Assembly: GCF_003854275.1 (NCBI RefSeq)
Contig: NZ_QTQP01000023.1
Location: 57,623-121,622, forward strand
Source of the DNA: Burkholderia sp. Bp8963
Lineage (GTDB): Bacteria > Pseudomonadota > Gammaproteobacteria > Burkholderiales > Burkholderiaceae
DNA: 64,000 nt
Direction of reading: 5' to 3'
This document shows positions 44,433-53,401 of the stretch, piece by piece (position 1 is the first letter of the stretch; each line of letters opens with the position of its first letter). The position numbers and the translations under genes were made by a program. Under the pieces are notes generated by a model. That model was not told the origin of the DNA and did not search any database. It worked only from the letters and a program-made list of their open reading frames with translations.

Positions 44433-44711
44433 AGAATTCGTGACAGGAAAGACTGAGGAGGGCGCGGCAGCTAGCGTCCTGTCTGATTGATTTCTGGCGG
44501 AAAGAGCGCCGCTTGCGAAAACAGGCGGGCGAGGGTGCACAAGAGCACACAAAGGCAAGCCGAACGACATTTCTGAAAAAAGTGCGACTTTGTTCTATCG
44601 ATGCTGCATCCGCACAACTATGCTTGCGCGTATGTCGTCTCCCGGGCGACGCGCTGGTCGGGCAGCGCGGCGCGCGGACGGGCGGAATCATGATACGAAC
44701 GGAGCCAATCG

Positions 44712-45599
44712 ATGAACGTGATGGAAGCAATGCCCACGAGCATCCGGGCCGCGTTCGACGGCGCGTCGATCGACTCGCTCGACGCATCGACGGAAATGCA
44801 TGGCTTCGCAGGATTGACGCGAGTCCGGTACGACGCACCGGGCTTCGGCGCGGTCGCGCTCGCCGTGTTGCCGGATCAATATCTGATCCGGATGTCGTTG
44901 GCGGGCGAGCCTGGCGAGCCGCCAGCGGATGCAGGCAGACCAGTGACACGCACCGGCGTGTGGATCACGCGTGGTGGCGAAGGCTATCGCGCACGGCTGG
45001 ACCAGCCGTTCGACCTTCTGTTCGCGTGCCTGCCGCGGTGCGCGCTGATTGAATCGGCACGCACGATGGGCCTGCGTGACGTTGGCGATCTCGATTGTCC
45101 GCGCGGCAAGGCCGATGCGGTACTGCAGTGCCTGTTGAGTGGCTTGCTGACGGCGGCCGGCAGCGACAGCCCGGCTGGCCCGATGCTCACCGGGCAATTG
45201 GCGCATGCGATCCAGCTTCATGTCGTCCAGCGCTACGGCACGGCGGAACGCGTGTTGCCGGCACGCGGGATGCTGGCCGGCTGGCAGGTCGAGCGTGCGA
45301 AGGCGATCCTCGCGGAGCATGCGAATGCCGAAATTTCGATTTCGCATGTCGCGAACGCCTGCGGGCTGTCGCGCAGCTATTTCATCAAGGCCTTCCGGCA
45401 GACGGTCGGCACGACCCCGCATCGCTGGCTGCTCGAGCACAAGATCGAGCGGGCGAAGCAATGCCTGCTCGCGCATATGGAGCCGATCGCGGATATCGCG
45501 CAGCAATGCGGTTTTTCGGATCAGGCGCATCTCACGCGCGTATTTACCAGCATGGTCGGCACACCGCCGGCGACCTGGCGGCGCGAGCGCCGCGAATAG
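44712..45599 (+). CDS. AraC-family transcriptional regulator
   Basis: A 295-aa AraC regulator. A divergent N-terminal sensing region covers about residues 1-185. The two C-terminal HTH motifs follow at about 195-290 (ISISHVANACGLSRSYFIKA and IADIAQQCGFSDQAHLTRVF), ending GTPPATWRRERRE. The 279-bp gap upstream holds an AT-rich promoter-like segment but no assigned boxes. Its neighbour on the far side is an AraC C-terminal relic on the other strand, then an old yellow enzyme gene that it may control. Confidence 0.92.
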   Translation: MNVMEAMPTSIRAAFDGASIDSLDASTEMHGFAGLTRVRYDAPGFGAVALAVLPDQYLIRMSLAGEPGEPPADAGRPVTRTGVWITRGGEGYRARLDQPFDLLFACLPRCALIESARTMGLRDVGDLDCPRGKADAVLQCLLSGLLTAAGSDSPAGPMLTGQLAHAIQLHVVQRYGTAERVLPARGMLAGWQVERAKAILAEHANAEISISHVANACGLSRSYFIKAFRQTVGTTPHRWLLEHKIERAKQCLLAHMEPIADIAQQCGFSDQAHLTRVFTSMVGTPPATWRRERRE

Positions 45600-45943
45600 T
45601 GTGTATCGTCGCGCCGCGCATTCAACGCTCGTGTTCGACCGCGTCGGCCCGGCGGCGCCAGGCACCCGGCGGCGTGCCGGTCAGCCTCGCGAACGCTTGC
45701 GTGAAGTGGCTCGGGCTTCGGTAGGAACGGAAGGCCTCTGTCTGCCGTTCGACATCTTGCGCAAAGGTGTGCGACTCGCAGCCGAGGGTGTCCTTGTCGG
45801 CCGCGTGTGCCGTGACCTTTGCCGTGTGCGCAACGCTGGATTGTGATGCAGGGGCATTCCGACGCGGAGGGCCGCGTCTTAACCTTCGTCTGGCTGCCGC
45901 CTCGTCGGCTTCATTTCTTAGCCTGAATGACTGGAGAACCCGA
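45600..45943. other. Gap between the AraC gene and old yellow enzyme gene
   Basis: This stretch holds the AraC C-terminal relic (45622-45726, minus strand) and about 215 bp of leader for the old yellow enzyme gene. No convincing promoter boxes were identified. Confidence 0.5.
45622..45726 (-). pseudogene. C-terminal relic of an AraC-family regulator
   Basis: Thirty-odd codons read RSPSHFTQAFARLTGTPPGA followed by WRRRADAVEHER and a stop, which is the end of an AraC second helix-turn-helix. Nothing upstream in the same frame continues the domain. It is a decayed tail, convergent with the intact AraC gene at 44712. Confidence 0.65.
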
Positions 45944-47056
45944 ATGCACCCGCATCTCTTCAAACCGATCGTGATCGGCCGCCGCACGCTTGCGCATCGC
46001 GTTGCGATGGCGCCATTGACTCGCTCGCGCGCCGGCCAGCCCGGCAACGTACCGAACGCGCTGAACGTCGAATACTATCGGCAGCGCGCGTCCGCCGCGC
46101 TGATCGTCACCGAGGCGAGCCAGATTTCGCAGCAGGGGCAGGGCTACGCGTGGACACCAGGCATCCACAGCGCAGAGCAGATCGACGGGTGGCGAGCGAT
46201 CAGCGACGCCGTGCATGCGCAAGGCGGCACGATCTTCCTGCAGTTGTGGCATGTCGGCCGCGTGTCGCATCCGGTGTTCCAGCCAGGCGGCGCGGCGCCG
46301 GTCGCGCCGAGCGCGATCCGCGCACCGGGCAAGACGTTCATCGTCAACTCGGCAGGTGGCGGCGAATGGGCTGACGTGCCCGAGCCGCAGGCGCTGACAG
46401 TCGAGCAGATCGCCGCGATCGTCGACGACTACCGGCGGGCCGCGCGCAACGCGATCGTGGCCGGGATGGACGGCGTCGAGATCCACGCGGGCAACGGCTA
46501 CCTGATCGACCAGTTCATCAATTCGAACAGCAACCGGCGCACCGATGCGTACGGCGGTAGCCCGGAAAACCGTGCGCGCTTCCTGCTCGACGTGGTTGCG
46601 GCGGTCAGCGATGAAATCGGCGCGGACCGTGTCGCGGTGCGGCTGACGCCGATGGGGCGCTTCATGGGAATGGGCGACGACACACCGGAGCAGACTTTCG
46701 GTCATGTCGTCGAGCGGCTGAACGCGTGGCCGCTCGCATACCTGCACCTCGTCGAGCCGGCCGTGGTCGGCACCGCGAAGGACGACAACATCGATCCGCG
46801 CTGGGAGGCGCTGATGGTCGCGCTGCGCGATGCCTACGACGGCGTGCTGATGCTCGCCGGCGGCTATGACGCGGACAGCGCCGAGCAGGCGATCGCGAGC
46901 GGCCGTGCGGATCTGGTCGCGTTCGGCCGGCCTTTCCTCGCGAATCCGGATCTGCCTGCGCGGATCGCGGGCGGGCATCCGCTGAACACGCCGGATCCGG
47001 CCACGTTCTTCGGCGGCACCGAGGCCGGCTATACCGACTACCCGGCGCTCGCTTGA
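45944..47056 (+). CDS. Old yellow enzyme family alkene reductase (NemA-like)
   Basis: A 370-aa FMN-dependent ene-reductase. MHPHLFKPIVIGRRTLAHRV and MAPLTRSRAG form the FMN-binding N-terminus. EASQISQQGQGYAWTPGIH, LQLWHVGRVSHP and the substrate-binding pair in EIHAGNGYLIDQFINSNSN (His and Asn near residues 178 and 181) are followed by RTDAYGGSPENRARF. These reduce activated C=C bonds or nitro compounds with NAD(P)H. The ATG at 45944 has CTGGAGAA 7 nt upstream. It may be part of a stress or xenobiotic response with the upstream AraC regulator. Confidence 0.94.
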   Translation: MHPHLFKPIVIGRRTLAHRVAMAPLTRSRAGQPGNVPNALNVEYYRQRASAALIVTEASQISQQGQGYAWTPGIHSAEQIDGWRAISDAVHAQGGTIFLQLWHVGRVSHPVFQPGGAAPVAPSAIRAPGKTFIVNSAGGGEWADVPEPQALTVEQIAAIVDDYRRAARNAIVAGMDGVEIHAGNGYLIDQFINSNSNRRTDAYGGSPENRARFLLDVVAAVSDEIGADRVAVRLTPMGRFMGMGDDTPEQTFGHVVERLNAWPLAYLHLVEPAVVGTAKDDNIDPRWEALMVALRDAYDGVLMLAGGYDADSAEQAIASGRADLVAFGRPFLANPDLPARIAGGHPLNTPDPATFFGGTEAGYTDYPALA

Positions 47057-47091
47057 TGACGAGCAGGCGACGGGCGCGGCATCATGCCCGT

Positions 47092-47127
47092 CGCAGTCGT
47101 CTCCGCAGTCGTCTCCGCAGTCGCCTC
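47092..47127. repeat. Three tandem 12-bp repeats
   Basis: CGCAGTCGTCTC occurs twice and CGCAGTCGCCTC once, back to back, in the 120-bp gap between the old yellow enzyme gene and the next gene. It is a short variable-number-type repeat with no assigned function. Confidence 0.7.
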
Positions 47128-47176
47128 GTCCGCCGCGTGCATTGCGCGGCGGCCATCGCCGTCCACCGAGAGCACC

Positions 47177-47743
47177 ATGAACCCGAGCACAGTCAATCCG
47201 CAAGACATCGTCACGAGCATCATCGTCCACGAAGTCGAAGCCGATGCAGCCGAGCAGTACGAAGCATGGCTCACGGACATCCGCGTCGCGTGCGCGGCAT
47301 TTCCCGGTTACTTGAGTACCGACGTGATCCGCCCTGTCGGCACGAGCCGCGAATACGCGACCATCATCCGGTTTGCGGACTTCTCGAGCCTGAGTGCGTG
47401 GATGGAATCCGATGTGCGTCGCGAGCATATTGCGCGGATGCAGGCGTCGTTGCGGAAGGGCGACCGCTATGAGATCAGGACCGGGCTCGATTTCTGGTTC
47501 TTGCCGAAAAACGCGCCGGTCAAGGTGCCGACTGCATGGAAGCAGTGGCTCGTCACATGGAGTGCCATCCTGCCGCTCAGCATCGTCGTCCCCTGGGGCG
47601 TCGTGCCGGTGCTCGCGCACCTCGGCTTCGCCCGCGATTCGTTGATCGACAAGGCGGCCGTGACGGCGGCGATCGTGTTCCTGATGGTCTATGGGGTGAT
47701 GCCGCGCTATACGCGGCTCGTTGCCCATTGGCTATTCAAGTGA
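47177..47743 (+). CDS. Antibiotic-biosynthesis-monooxygenase (ABM)-like protein with C-terminal membrane helices
   Basis: A 188-aa protein. Residues 10-100 form an ABM/dimeric ferredoxin-like domain (IVTSIIVHEVEADAAEQYEA, FPGYLSTDVIRPVG, REYATIIRFADFSSL). From about 118 there are two hydrophobic helices (WLVTWSAILPLSIVVPWGVV and AAVTAAIVFLMVYGVM), as in the membrane-anchored ABM proteins of proteobacteria. The ATG at 47177 follows GAGAGCACC. It is downstream of the old yellow enzyme gene and probably co-transcribed. The substrate is unknown. Confidence 0.85.
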   Translation: MNPSTVNPQDIVTSIIVHEVEADAAEQYEAWLTDIRVACAAFPGYLSTDVIRPVGTSREYATIIRFADFSSLSAWMESDVRREHIARMQASLRKGDRYEIRTGLDFWFLPKNAPVKVPTAWKQWLVTWSAILPLSIVVPWGVVPVLAHLGFARDSLIDKAAVTAAIVFLMVYGVMPRYTRLVAHWLFK

Positions 47744-47765
47744 CGATCGCATTCACGCACAGCGC

Positions 47766-48935
47766 TCACGCAGTCAGACGCGCATCGCCGCCGCCCATGA
47801 TGCGCGCGCCGAGCATCGTGCCGAGCTGCGCCAGTTGCTTGCCGTTGCGCCATTCCACGGTCTCCCACTCGGCTAGCGCATCATCGATCGCGTGACCGTG
47901 CATCTGCAGGCTGCGTGCGAGCGACACCGCGTTCGCAGCCGCCTTGCCGGAACCCGCGCCGGTATGCGGACGCGCGACGAACGCCGCGTCGCCGATCAGC
48001 GCCACGCGACCGTATACGAGCCGCGGCGCCTGGCAATCCTGGATGATCTGCAGGAACGGTGCGTCGGCCGCGTGGACGAGCGCCGCGAGCGCGGGCGCGA
48101 GTCGTCTCGACGCGTCGTCGCGCAGCCACGCGCGATACACGTCTCGCAGTGCACCGGGCGGGATCGAATGCGTGCGCTGCACGCCGTCACGGTCCGTTAG
48201 CGCCGCGTCCAGTTCGGCGCCGGCCGGCAGCGTCCGGTACCAGACCCAGTTCCAGCGTCGCTCGCCGGGCCGCGTTGAGCCGTCTTCGCCAGGAATCAGA
48301 TAGGTGAGCAACTGATGGCCAGCACCTTCCTGGAACGTAAACGCATCCGCCAGCTGCGCGGTCGATTGCGGGTCGAGTGCGGCTTCCGGCACGAGCCCGC
48401 GCCAGGCGACGTAGCCGGCATAGGTTGGCTGCGCCGCGGGCTGCGCGCCGCGCAGCAGCAGTGCCCGGGTCGTCGATTGCGGGCCATCGGCGCCGATCAG
48501 CAGATCGGCGCGAATCCGTCTCCCGTCCGACAGTGCCACCTCGACGCCATCGCTGTGCCGAGTCATGTCAGTCAACGCGACACCCGCATGCACCACGCCA
48601 TCCGGCAGGCTGCGCCTGAGCGTGTGGTACAGCACGCTCCACGCGGTCTGGGTCTGCGGCATCCGCTGCCGTGCGATGACCGCACCGCCTGCATCGAGAA
48701 ACTGCCGGTCGCGCGATGGCACGCCGAGTGCACCCGCATGCGCAATGCCGGCGAAGCGGAACGCATCGAGCACGTCGGGCTGCAGCACGAGCCCGCCGCC
48801 ACGGCTGTCGAGTTCGCTCGCCGACCGCTCGAACACGTCGACGTGCCAGCCGATCGCACGTAAAGTCGTCGCGGCGAACAGGCCACCGAGCGAGCCGCCG
48901 ATGACGATCGCACGGCGAGGTGTCGTTGGGTTCAT
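47766..48935 (-). CDS. FAD-dependent monooxygenase (UbiH / salicylate-hydroxylase-like)
   Basis: A 389-aa group A flavoprotein hydroxylase. The Rossmann motif AIVIGGSLGGLFAATTLRAIG is at the N-terminus, the DG motif LLIGADGPQSTTRALL near residue 148 and the GD motif VALIGDAAFVARPHTGAGSG near 300. The start at 48935 has AAGGAG at proper distance; the frame to a GTG at 48941 adds two residues. Such enzymes hydroxylate aromatic or N-heteroaromatic rings with NAD(P)H. It diverges from the LysR gene at 49113, which is the likely regulator. Confidence 0.92.
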   Translation of the reverse strand: MNPTTPRRAIVIGGSLGGLFAATTLRAIGWHVDVFERSASELDSRGGGLVLQPDVLDAFRFAGIAHAGALGVPSRDRQFLDAGGAVIARQRMPQTQTAWSVLYHTLRRSLPDGVVHAGVALTDMTRHSDGVEVALSDGRRIRADLLIGADGPQSTTRALLLRGAQPAAQPTYAGYVAWRGLVPEAALDPQSTAQLADAFTFQEGAGHQLLTYLIPGEDGSTRPGERRWNWVWYRTLPAGAELDAALTDRDGVQRTHSIPPGALRDVYRAWLRDDASRRLAPALAALVHAADAPFLQIIQDCQAPRLVYGRVALIGDAAFVARPHTGAGSGKAAANAVSLARSLQMHGHAIDDALAEWETVEWRNGKQLAQLGTMLGARIMGGGDARLTA

Positions 48936-49112
48936 GGTCACGCTCCTTCAGGTAACGGGGATTGCGGCGTGGCCAGCACGCTGCCGCGCTATCGACGCGC
49001 GACATGCCGCCACCTGCCGAATCCGAATGGGCACAGCGTAGAGCGCGGCGGGACGATGCAGAATATCGGCTGGGCGCAAACCAGCGTTGCACGATCAGCA
49101 AAGGGAGAAGGT

Positions 49113-50024
49113 ATGGACAAACTGCTCGCGCTACAGACGTTCTCTGTCGTCGCGGACACGGGCGGGTTTTCGAAGGCGGCGCGCCAGCTCGGCACTGCGA
49201 CATCGTCGGTCACGCGCCTGATGGATGCGCTCGAAGCGTCGCTCGGCGTGACGCTGCTGACGCGCACGACGCGGCACGTGACGTTGACCGATGCGGGGGC
49301 GACCTATCTCGAACAGGTGAGTCGGCTGCTGTCCGAGCTGGTCGAGGCCGACGAGAGCGTCGCGGACGCGGGAGGCGAACCGGTCGGCACGTTGCGCGTG
49401 TCGGTGCCGGTGACGTATGCGCGGATCGTGCTCGGGCCTCACCTGTCGGCGTTTCTCGATGCGTATCCGCGCGTGTCGCTCGATCTCGTCGTGTCGGATG
49501 CGTTTCTCGACCTGGCGGCCGACCGGCTCGATGTCGCGGTGCGGATCGGCGTGCCGACGCAGGATCCGGGGTTGATCGTGCGCAAGGTGATGGACAATCG
49601 CCGCGTCGTCGTCGCAAGCCGTGCTTATCTGGAGCGAATGGGCATCCCCACGGCGCCGGCGGATCTGGCCGCGCATCACTGCCTGCGCTTTCCGTACCGG
49701 CAGGGCCGGCAGAGCTGGGTGTTCACGCGCGAAGGGCACACGGAAAAGGTGGGCGTGAACGGCAGGCTGACCGCGAACAGCCTCGACATCCTGCGAGACG
49801 GCGTGCTGAACGGCCAGGGGATCGCACTGGTGCCGACCTGGCTCGTGCAGGGCGACATCGTCGCGGGCGAGATGCGGTCGCTGTTCGACGCATGGTCAGT
49901 GCAGCCGGTGACGGGCGATGCGCAGGTTTATGCGGCATATCTGCCAAACCGGCGTCATTCGCGCAAGGTGCAGACCTTCGTCACGTTTCTCGCCGAACGG
50001 GTACGCGGGGCGCTCGCGGAATGA
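49113..50024 (+). CDS. LysR-family transcriptional regulator
   Basis: A 303-aa LTTR of the common Burkholderia MDKLLALQTF type: HTH at about residues 15-60 (FSKAARQLGTATSSVTRLMD) and effector domain from about 88. The ATG at 49113 has AAGGGAGAAGG upstream. It diverges from the FAD monooxygenase gene. The end of its coding sequence plus the following 110 bp form a block that recurs, split, at 59022-59100 and 60061-60174. Confidence 0.92.
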   Translation: MDKLLALQTFSVVADTGGFSKAARQLGTATSSVTRLMDALEASLGVTLLTRTTRHVTLTDAGATYLEQVSRLLSELVEADESVADAGGEPVGTLRVSVPVTYARIVLGPHLSAFLDAYPRVSLDLVVSDAFLDLAADRLDVAVRIGVPTQDPGLIVRKVMDNRRVVVASRAYLERMGIPTAPADLAAHHCLRFPYRQGRQSWVFTREGHTEKVGVNGRLTANSLDILRDGVLNGQGIALVPTWLVQGDIVAGEMRSLFDAWSVQPVTGDAQVYAAYLPNRRHSRKVQTFVTFLAERVRGALAE

Positions 50025-50080
50025 ACGCCGCGCGCGGGCCGGTTCGAAGCAGCCTGCTGCCGGCCGTCGCGTCACGATGC
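50001..50080 (+). repeat. Block 1, copy A: 3' end of the LysR gene and following bases
   Basis: GTACGCGGGGCGCTCGC followed by CGCGCGGGCCGGTTCGAAGC and GCCGGCCGTCGC are matched with few differences at 59022-59100. There they stand without an intact LysR gene. Confidence 0.75.
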
Positions 50081-50194
50081 GATGCAATCCGTGTCCGCAT
50101 ATCGCCCCGCGTTGCTCGACTGCATGCGGTGCGGCAATCGTTCAAATCAGGCGACTAACGTTCAATACGAATCCGCGTGGCGCTGAGATAGTGG
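50081..50194 (+). promoter_or_regulatory. Block 2, copy A: conserved promoter block of the alpha/beta hydrolase
   Basis: This 114-bp block aligns without gaps to 60061-60174. It contains two direct repeats, GTTCAA at 50140-50145 and 50160-50165, exactly 20 bp apart, followed by GCGCTGAGATAGTGG. The spacing of about two helical turns on one DNA face suggests a regulator site, probably for the LysR protein encoded immediately upstream. A weak sigma-70 match TTCAAT-N18-GAGATA lies in it. Confidence 0.7.
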
Positions 50195-50234
50195 GGTACG
50201 ACAACCTGCTACACAAACATGACGGAGTCGGCAA

Positions 50235-51056
50235 ATGGGTAATGTGGTGACGAAAGATGGCACGTCCATTTTCTACAAGGACTGGGGCGCGGGGCGCCCG
50301 GTGGTGTTCTCGCATGGCTGGCCGCTGAACGCGGATGCGTGGGACGCGCAGATGCTGTTCCTCGCGCAGCGAGGCTTTCGCGTCATCGCACACGACCGTC
50401 GCGGCCATGGCCGTTCCGGGCAACCGTCGCAAGGTAACGACATGGATACCTACGCGGACGATCTGGCCGCGGTGATCGATGCGCTCGACCTGCACGACGC
50501 GACGCTCGTGGGTCACTCGACCGGAGGCGGTGAGGTCGCTCATTACGTCGGCCGCCACGGTAGCGCGCGTGTCGCGCAGGTCGTACTGATCGGCGCGGTG
50601 CCGCCGATCATGCTGAAAACCGAAGCGTATCCTGGCGGCTTGCCACTCAGTGTGTTCGACGGCATTCGCGATGGTGTCGCCGCGAATCGCTCCCAGTTCT
50701 ACCAGGACCTCGCAATACCGTTTTTCGGCTTCAACCGACCTGACGCGAAGCAGTCACAAGGGACGATCGACGCATTCTGGTCGCAGGGGATGACGGGCGG
50801 CGTGCTCGGCCAGTATGCGTGCATCCGCGAGTTTTCCGAGGTCGACTACACCGACGACCTGAAAAAGATCGACGTACCGACGCTGGTGTTGCATGGCGAC
50901 GACGACCAGATCGTCCCGCTCGACAACTCCGGCCGTCTGTCCGCGCAGATCGTGAAGGACGCGACGCTGAAGGTCTATCCCGGCGCGCCGCACGGCCTGT
51001 GCGTGACCCATGCGGATCAGGTCAATGCCGACCTGCTTGCGTTCCTGAATGGCTGA
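50235..51056 (+). CDS. Alpha/beta hydrolase (cofactor-free haloperoxidase/esterase type)
   Basis: A 273-aa alpha/beta hydrolase. The oxyanion loop is [12 protein letters not shown] near residue 26, RRGHGRSG near 57, and the nucleophile elbow [10 protein letters not shown] has Ser near 97. The acid is in HGDDDQIVP near 225 and the His in APHGLCVTH near 254. This matches the non-haem chloroperoxidase/arylesterase family, which hydrolyses small esters and can form peracids. It lies 40 bp after the conserved promoter block and is probably under control of the adjacent LysR. Confidence 0.93.
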   Translation: MGNVVTKDGTSIFYKDWGAGRPVVFSHGWPLNADAWDAQMLFLAQRGFRVIAHDRRGHGRSGQPSQGNDMDTYADDLAAVIDALDLHDATLVGHSTGGGEVAHYVGRHGSARVAQVVLIGAVPPIMLKTEAYPGGLPLSVFDGIRDGVAANRSQFYQDLAIPFFGFNRPDAKQSQGTIDAFWSQGMTGGVLGQYACIREFSEVDYTDDLKKIDVPTLVLHGDDDQIVPLDNSGRLSAQIVKDATLKVYPGAPHGLCVTHADQVNADLLAFLNG

Positions 51057-51099
51057 CGATGGCCCAGGTGGCGCACGTGATGGACGACGTGGCGCCACC

Positions 51100-52014
51100 T
51101 CATTCCGGAACGTGGTTTCGTGGCTGCCGTACTTGCCGCCATGCGCGTGGCGCGACGCCTGTCATTCGCGAGAACACACGCGTGAAATGGCTCTGATCGG
51201 CAAAACCGCACGAGATAGCGATCTCCGCGATCGGCAGCGCGCTGCGCGCAAGCAGATCCTGCGCGACGTCGATACGTCGGCGCGTCAGCCATTGATGCGG
51301 TGCGAGCCCGGTCGAGCGACGAAACGCACGGCAGAAATAGGCCGGCGACAGTTCGCACGCAGCGGCGAGTTCGAATATCGACAGGCCGTCTTCGAGGTGC
51401 GCATCGATCATCGCCTTCGCGCGCATTTCCTGCCACGGCGCGAGCCCGCCCGTCGTGCGCGCGTCAACGATGCGAACGCCGGCGTAGGTTGCAGCAAGAT
51501 GACCATGCAGTGCGATCAGCAGGCCGTCGACGAACAATTGCGGCGCCGGGTTGCCCGCAAGTGCCGGGAGCAGCAACGTGCCGATCGTCTGAACGAACGG
51601 ATCCTGGACGCCATGCGGAATCGCGAGTTCGCGGATCGCAACGCAGTCCTCCGCCGCGGCGATCCGCTGCAGCGAGCCCTCCGGCAGGTAAAACTGCAAG
51701 CAATCGAATGCGGTGGGCAGAAATGCGGAAGGCCGCGCGGCGAGGTCGACCACCGACACGGCGCCGCTGGCATAGGGGGCGACGCGTTCCGGTTTGCCGT
51801 CCAGCCACAGCTCGTGCTTCGGTAGCGGCTGCAGTTGAAGGCAAAGCACGAACGCGTTTTCCGGCGGGATCGGTTCGGTCAGATTGACCGCGCCCGGTGT
51901 GGATGTCAGGCGCGTGATGGTGACGTCAGGCGTCTGAAGCATCGAACTCCTGAGCACCGGCATTGGCGGCAGGTTGAAGTACTGTGCGGCATCGTCGCCG
52001 TATCGGTTGGACAT
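51100..52014 (-). CDS. AraC-family transcriptional regulator
   Basis: A 304-aa AraC regulator with a cupin-like N-terminal part (about residues 40-150) and a C-terminal double HTH from about 200 (LSIFELAAACELSPAYFCRA, IAEIAISCGFADQSHFTRVF, ending AWRQVRQPRN). The ATG at 52014 (MSNRYGDDAAQYFNLPPM) was chosen over the frame to 52248. It converges with the alpha/beta hydrolase gene across 43 bp. It closely resembles its neighbour at 52074 in the HTH region, so the pair may be a local duplication. Confidence 0.92.
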   Translation of the reverse strand: MSNRYGDDAAQYFNLPPMPVLRSSMLQTPDVTITRLTSTPGAVNLTEPIPPENAFVLCLQLQPLPKHELWLDGKPERVAPYASGAVSVVDLAARPSAFLPTAFDCLQFYLPEGSLQRIAAAEDCVAIRELAIPHGVQDPFVQTIGTLLLPALAGNPAPQLFVDGLLIALHGHLAATYAGVRIVDARTTGGLAPWQEMRAKAMIDAHLEDGLSIFELAAACELSPAYFCRAFRRSTGLAPHQWLTRRRIDVAQDLLARSALPIAEIAISCGFADQSHFTRVFSRMTGVAPRAWRQVRQPRNHVPE

Positions 52015-52073
52015 CGTCGAATTCCTGCTGGTCGGCACAATTGAGCGCAGCGTGACCGCATCTGTCCGCCGGC

Positions 52074-52781
52074 TCAGCGCAACGGCGGGCGGGCTGGCGG
52101 GGATCGACGCGGCCTGGCCGGGCCGATGCCCGCTCTTGTCGGCCGCGATTGCGCGGCTGCCCGTCTCGATGCCTGCCAGGTACGCGGTGTGGTACCGGCC
52201 AGCTTGACGAATACACGCGTCAGATGACTCTGGTTCGAGAAGCCGCAAGCGATGGCGATCTCACTCAACGAACCGTTGTTTCGTATGAGGAGTTGCTTCG
52301 CATGTTCGACGCGCCGCCTTTGCAGCCAGCGCTTCGGTGTCTCGCCGGTCGCCCGCTTGAGCGCGCGCGTCAGGTTGCCGACGGTCATTGCCGATGCGGC
52401 GGCAAGATCGGCCAGCGAGAGCGAACTGCGCAGATTGGCATCGACATGGTCGAGCAACGACCGATACTGGCGTTCCGTCATCCCGCGGGTCCGGTGCTCG
52501 AACGAGCGCGTCGCGCTGCCTTGCCCGGTGGCGTAGCCATAAATCGCGACCAGCAATCCGTAGACAACGTCCCGTGTCAGCCCGTGCGGACGTGCCAGTG
52601 CGTCGCGCAGCAGCACGCAGAATTGGACCGAGATGGTGTCGCCACGTGATAACCGCTCTACCAGCCTGTCGAGTTCCTGCGCCCACTCGGGATCGGGCCG
52701 CCATGCGCCTTCGGCTTGCGGAAGCTGCGCAAGTAGTGCGGCTGCCAGTGACGCGAGTCGGGATAACTCGATATTCGACAT
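52074..52781 (-). CDS. AraC-family transcriptional regulator
   Basis: A 235-aa AraC regulator. The N-terminal about 120 residues are helical with no clear cupin motifs. The HTH pair occupies about residues 115-205 (LSLADLAAASAMTVGNLTRA, LSEIAIACGFSNQSHLTRVF, GTTPRTWQASRR). A basic, proline-rich tail of about 25 residues follows. The start is uncertain (52781 or 52790), as neither has a good ribosome site. It ends 59 bp before the start of the neighbouring AraC gene on the same strand. Confidence 0.88.
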   Translation of the reverse strand: MSNIELSRLASLAAALLAQLPQAEGAWRPDPEWAQELDRLVERLSRGDTISVQFCVLLRDALARPHGLTRDVVYGLLVAIYGYATGQGSATRSFEHRTRGMTERQYRSLLDHVDANLRSSLSLADLAAASAMTVGNLTRALKRATGETPKRWLQRRRVEHAKQLLIRNNGSLSEIAIACGFSNQSHLTRVFVKLAGTTPRTWQASRRAAAQSRPTRAGIGPARPRRSPPARPPLR

Positions 52782-53098
52782 GTGGAGCATGCGGTTGGGG
52801 TAACGGATGCGAAAGCGCATGCGCACATGTGATCCATTGCGCCGGACGGCCCGGGTAGCCCGCTTCGATGCATTGCATGATCGCGGGCCGGACGCAACCA
52901 GCCTTCGCGATCGATCCTAGCATGCGCCAAAATTCGCGACGCACGCAGTTGGCACGGGACGCTTCAGGTTGGGCGTCGTGGATTCTTCACACCTGAAGCG
53001 GCGCGTGGCGCGGGCACACGCTGCTCGTGACCCGCTTGTGACCCGCTCGTGACCCGCTCGTGACCCGCTTGTGACCAATTGGCACGTTAATTGGCACT
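52782..53098. other. Intergenic region with tandem repeats
   Basis: About 315 bp without a gene. It contains the five-unit 11-bp repeat at 53023-53077 and a direct repeat AATTGGCAC at 53077-53085 and 53089-53097, next to the DUF4148 stop codon. No promoter was assigned. Confidence 0.5.
53023..53077. repeat. Five tandem 11-bp repeats
   Basis: GCTCGTGACCC and its variant GCTTGTGACCC are repeated five times head to tail. The order is C, T, C, C, T at the variable base, and the last unit ends in A. An 11-bp unit is close to one helical turn. It is probably a variable-number tandem repeat. Confidence 0.85.
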
Positions 53099-53401
53099 TC
53101 ATTGACCGAAGAAGATCGAATCGCGCGGCGATGTGTTCGTGCCCGACGCGTGGCCGACTTGCACGGCCGGCACCGCGCTGTGGCCGACTCCGCTCATGTC
53201 CTGCACGTGTACGCGGGCTTCGGCGGCCTCGAGTTGGGCAGGGTACGGCTCTTCGGGGGACGGACGATAACCAGCCTGTTCGAGCTGGGCCAGTTCCGCA
53301 CGCACCTGCGCACGTGTGACCTGGCCGCTCGTCTGCGCGATCGCACCGAGGGAAACGGACAATGCCGCAGCCGCGGCAACGAGATGGACCAACGATTTCA
53401 T
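53099..53401 (-). CDS. DUF4148 secreted protein
   Basis: A 100-aa protein with a signal peptide (MKSLVHLVAAAAALSVSLGA, cleavage after AIA) and the DUF4148 core RAQVRAELAQLEQAGYRPS near residues 30-48. This small exported family is abundant in Burkholderia and its function is unknown. The rest is low-complexity and probably unstructured. AACCACCCTTCACTGGAGC precedes the ATG with a TGGAGC ribosome site. It stands alone. Confidence 0.88.
   Translation of the reverse strand: MKSLVHLVAAAAALSVSLGAIAQTSGQVTRAQVRAELAQLEQAGYRPSPEEPYPAQLEAAEARVHVQDMSGVGHSAVPAVQVGHASGTNTSPRDSIFFGQ

Noticed and set aside
45911..47728. Minus-strand open frame of 605 codons opposite the old yellow enzyme gene
   Set aside because: It is a shadow frame. 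The plus strand encodes complete OYE and ABM-like proteins.
53023..53077. Possible CRISPR or iteron origin
   Set aside because: The unit is only 11 bp with no spacers, and there is no replication gene nearby.
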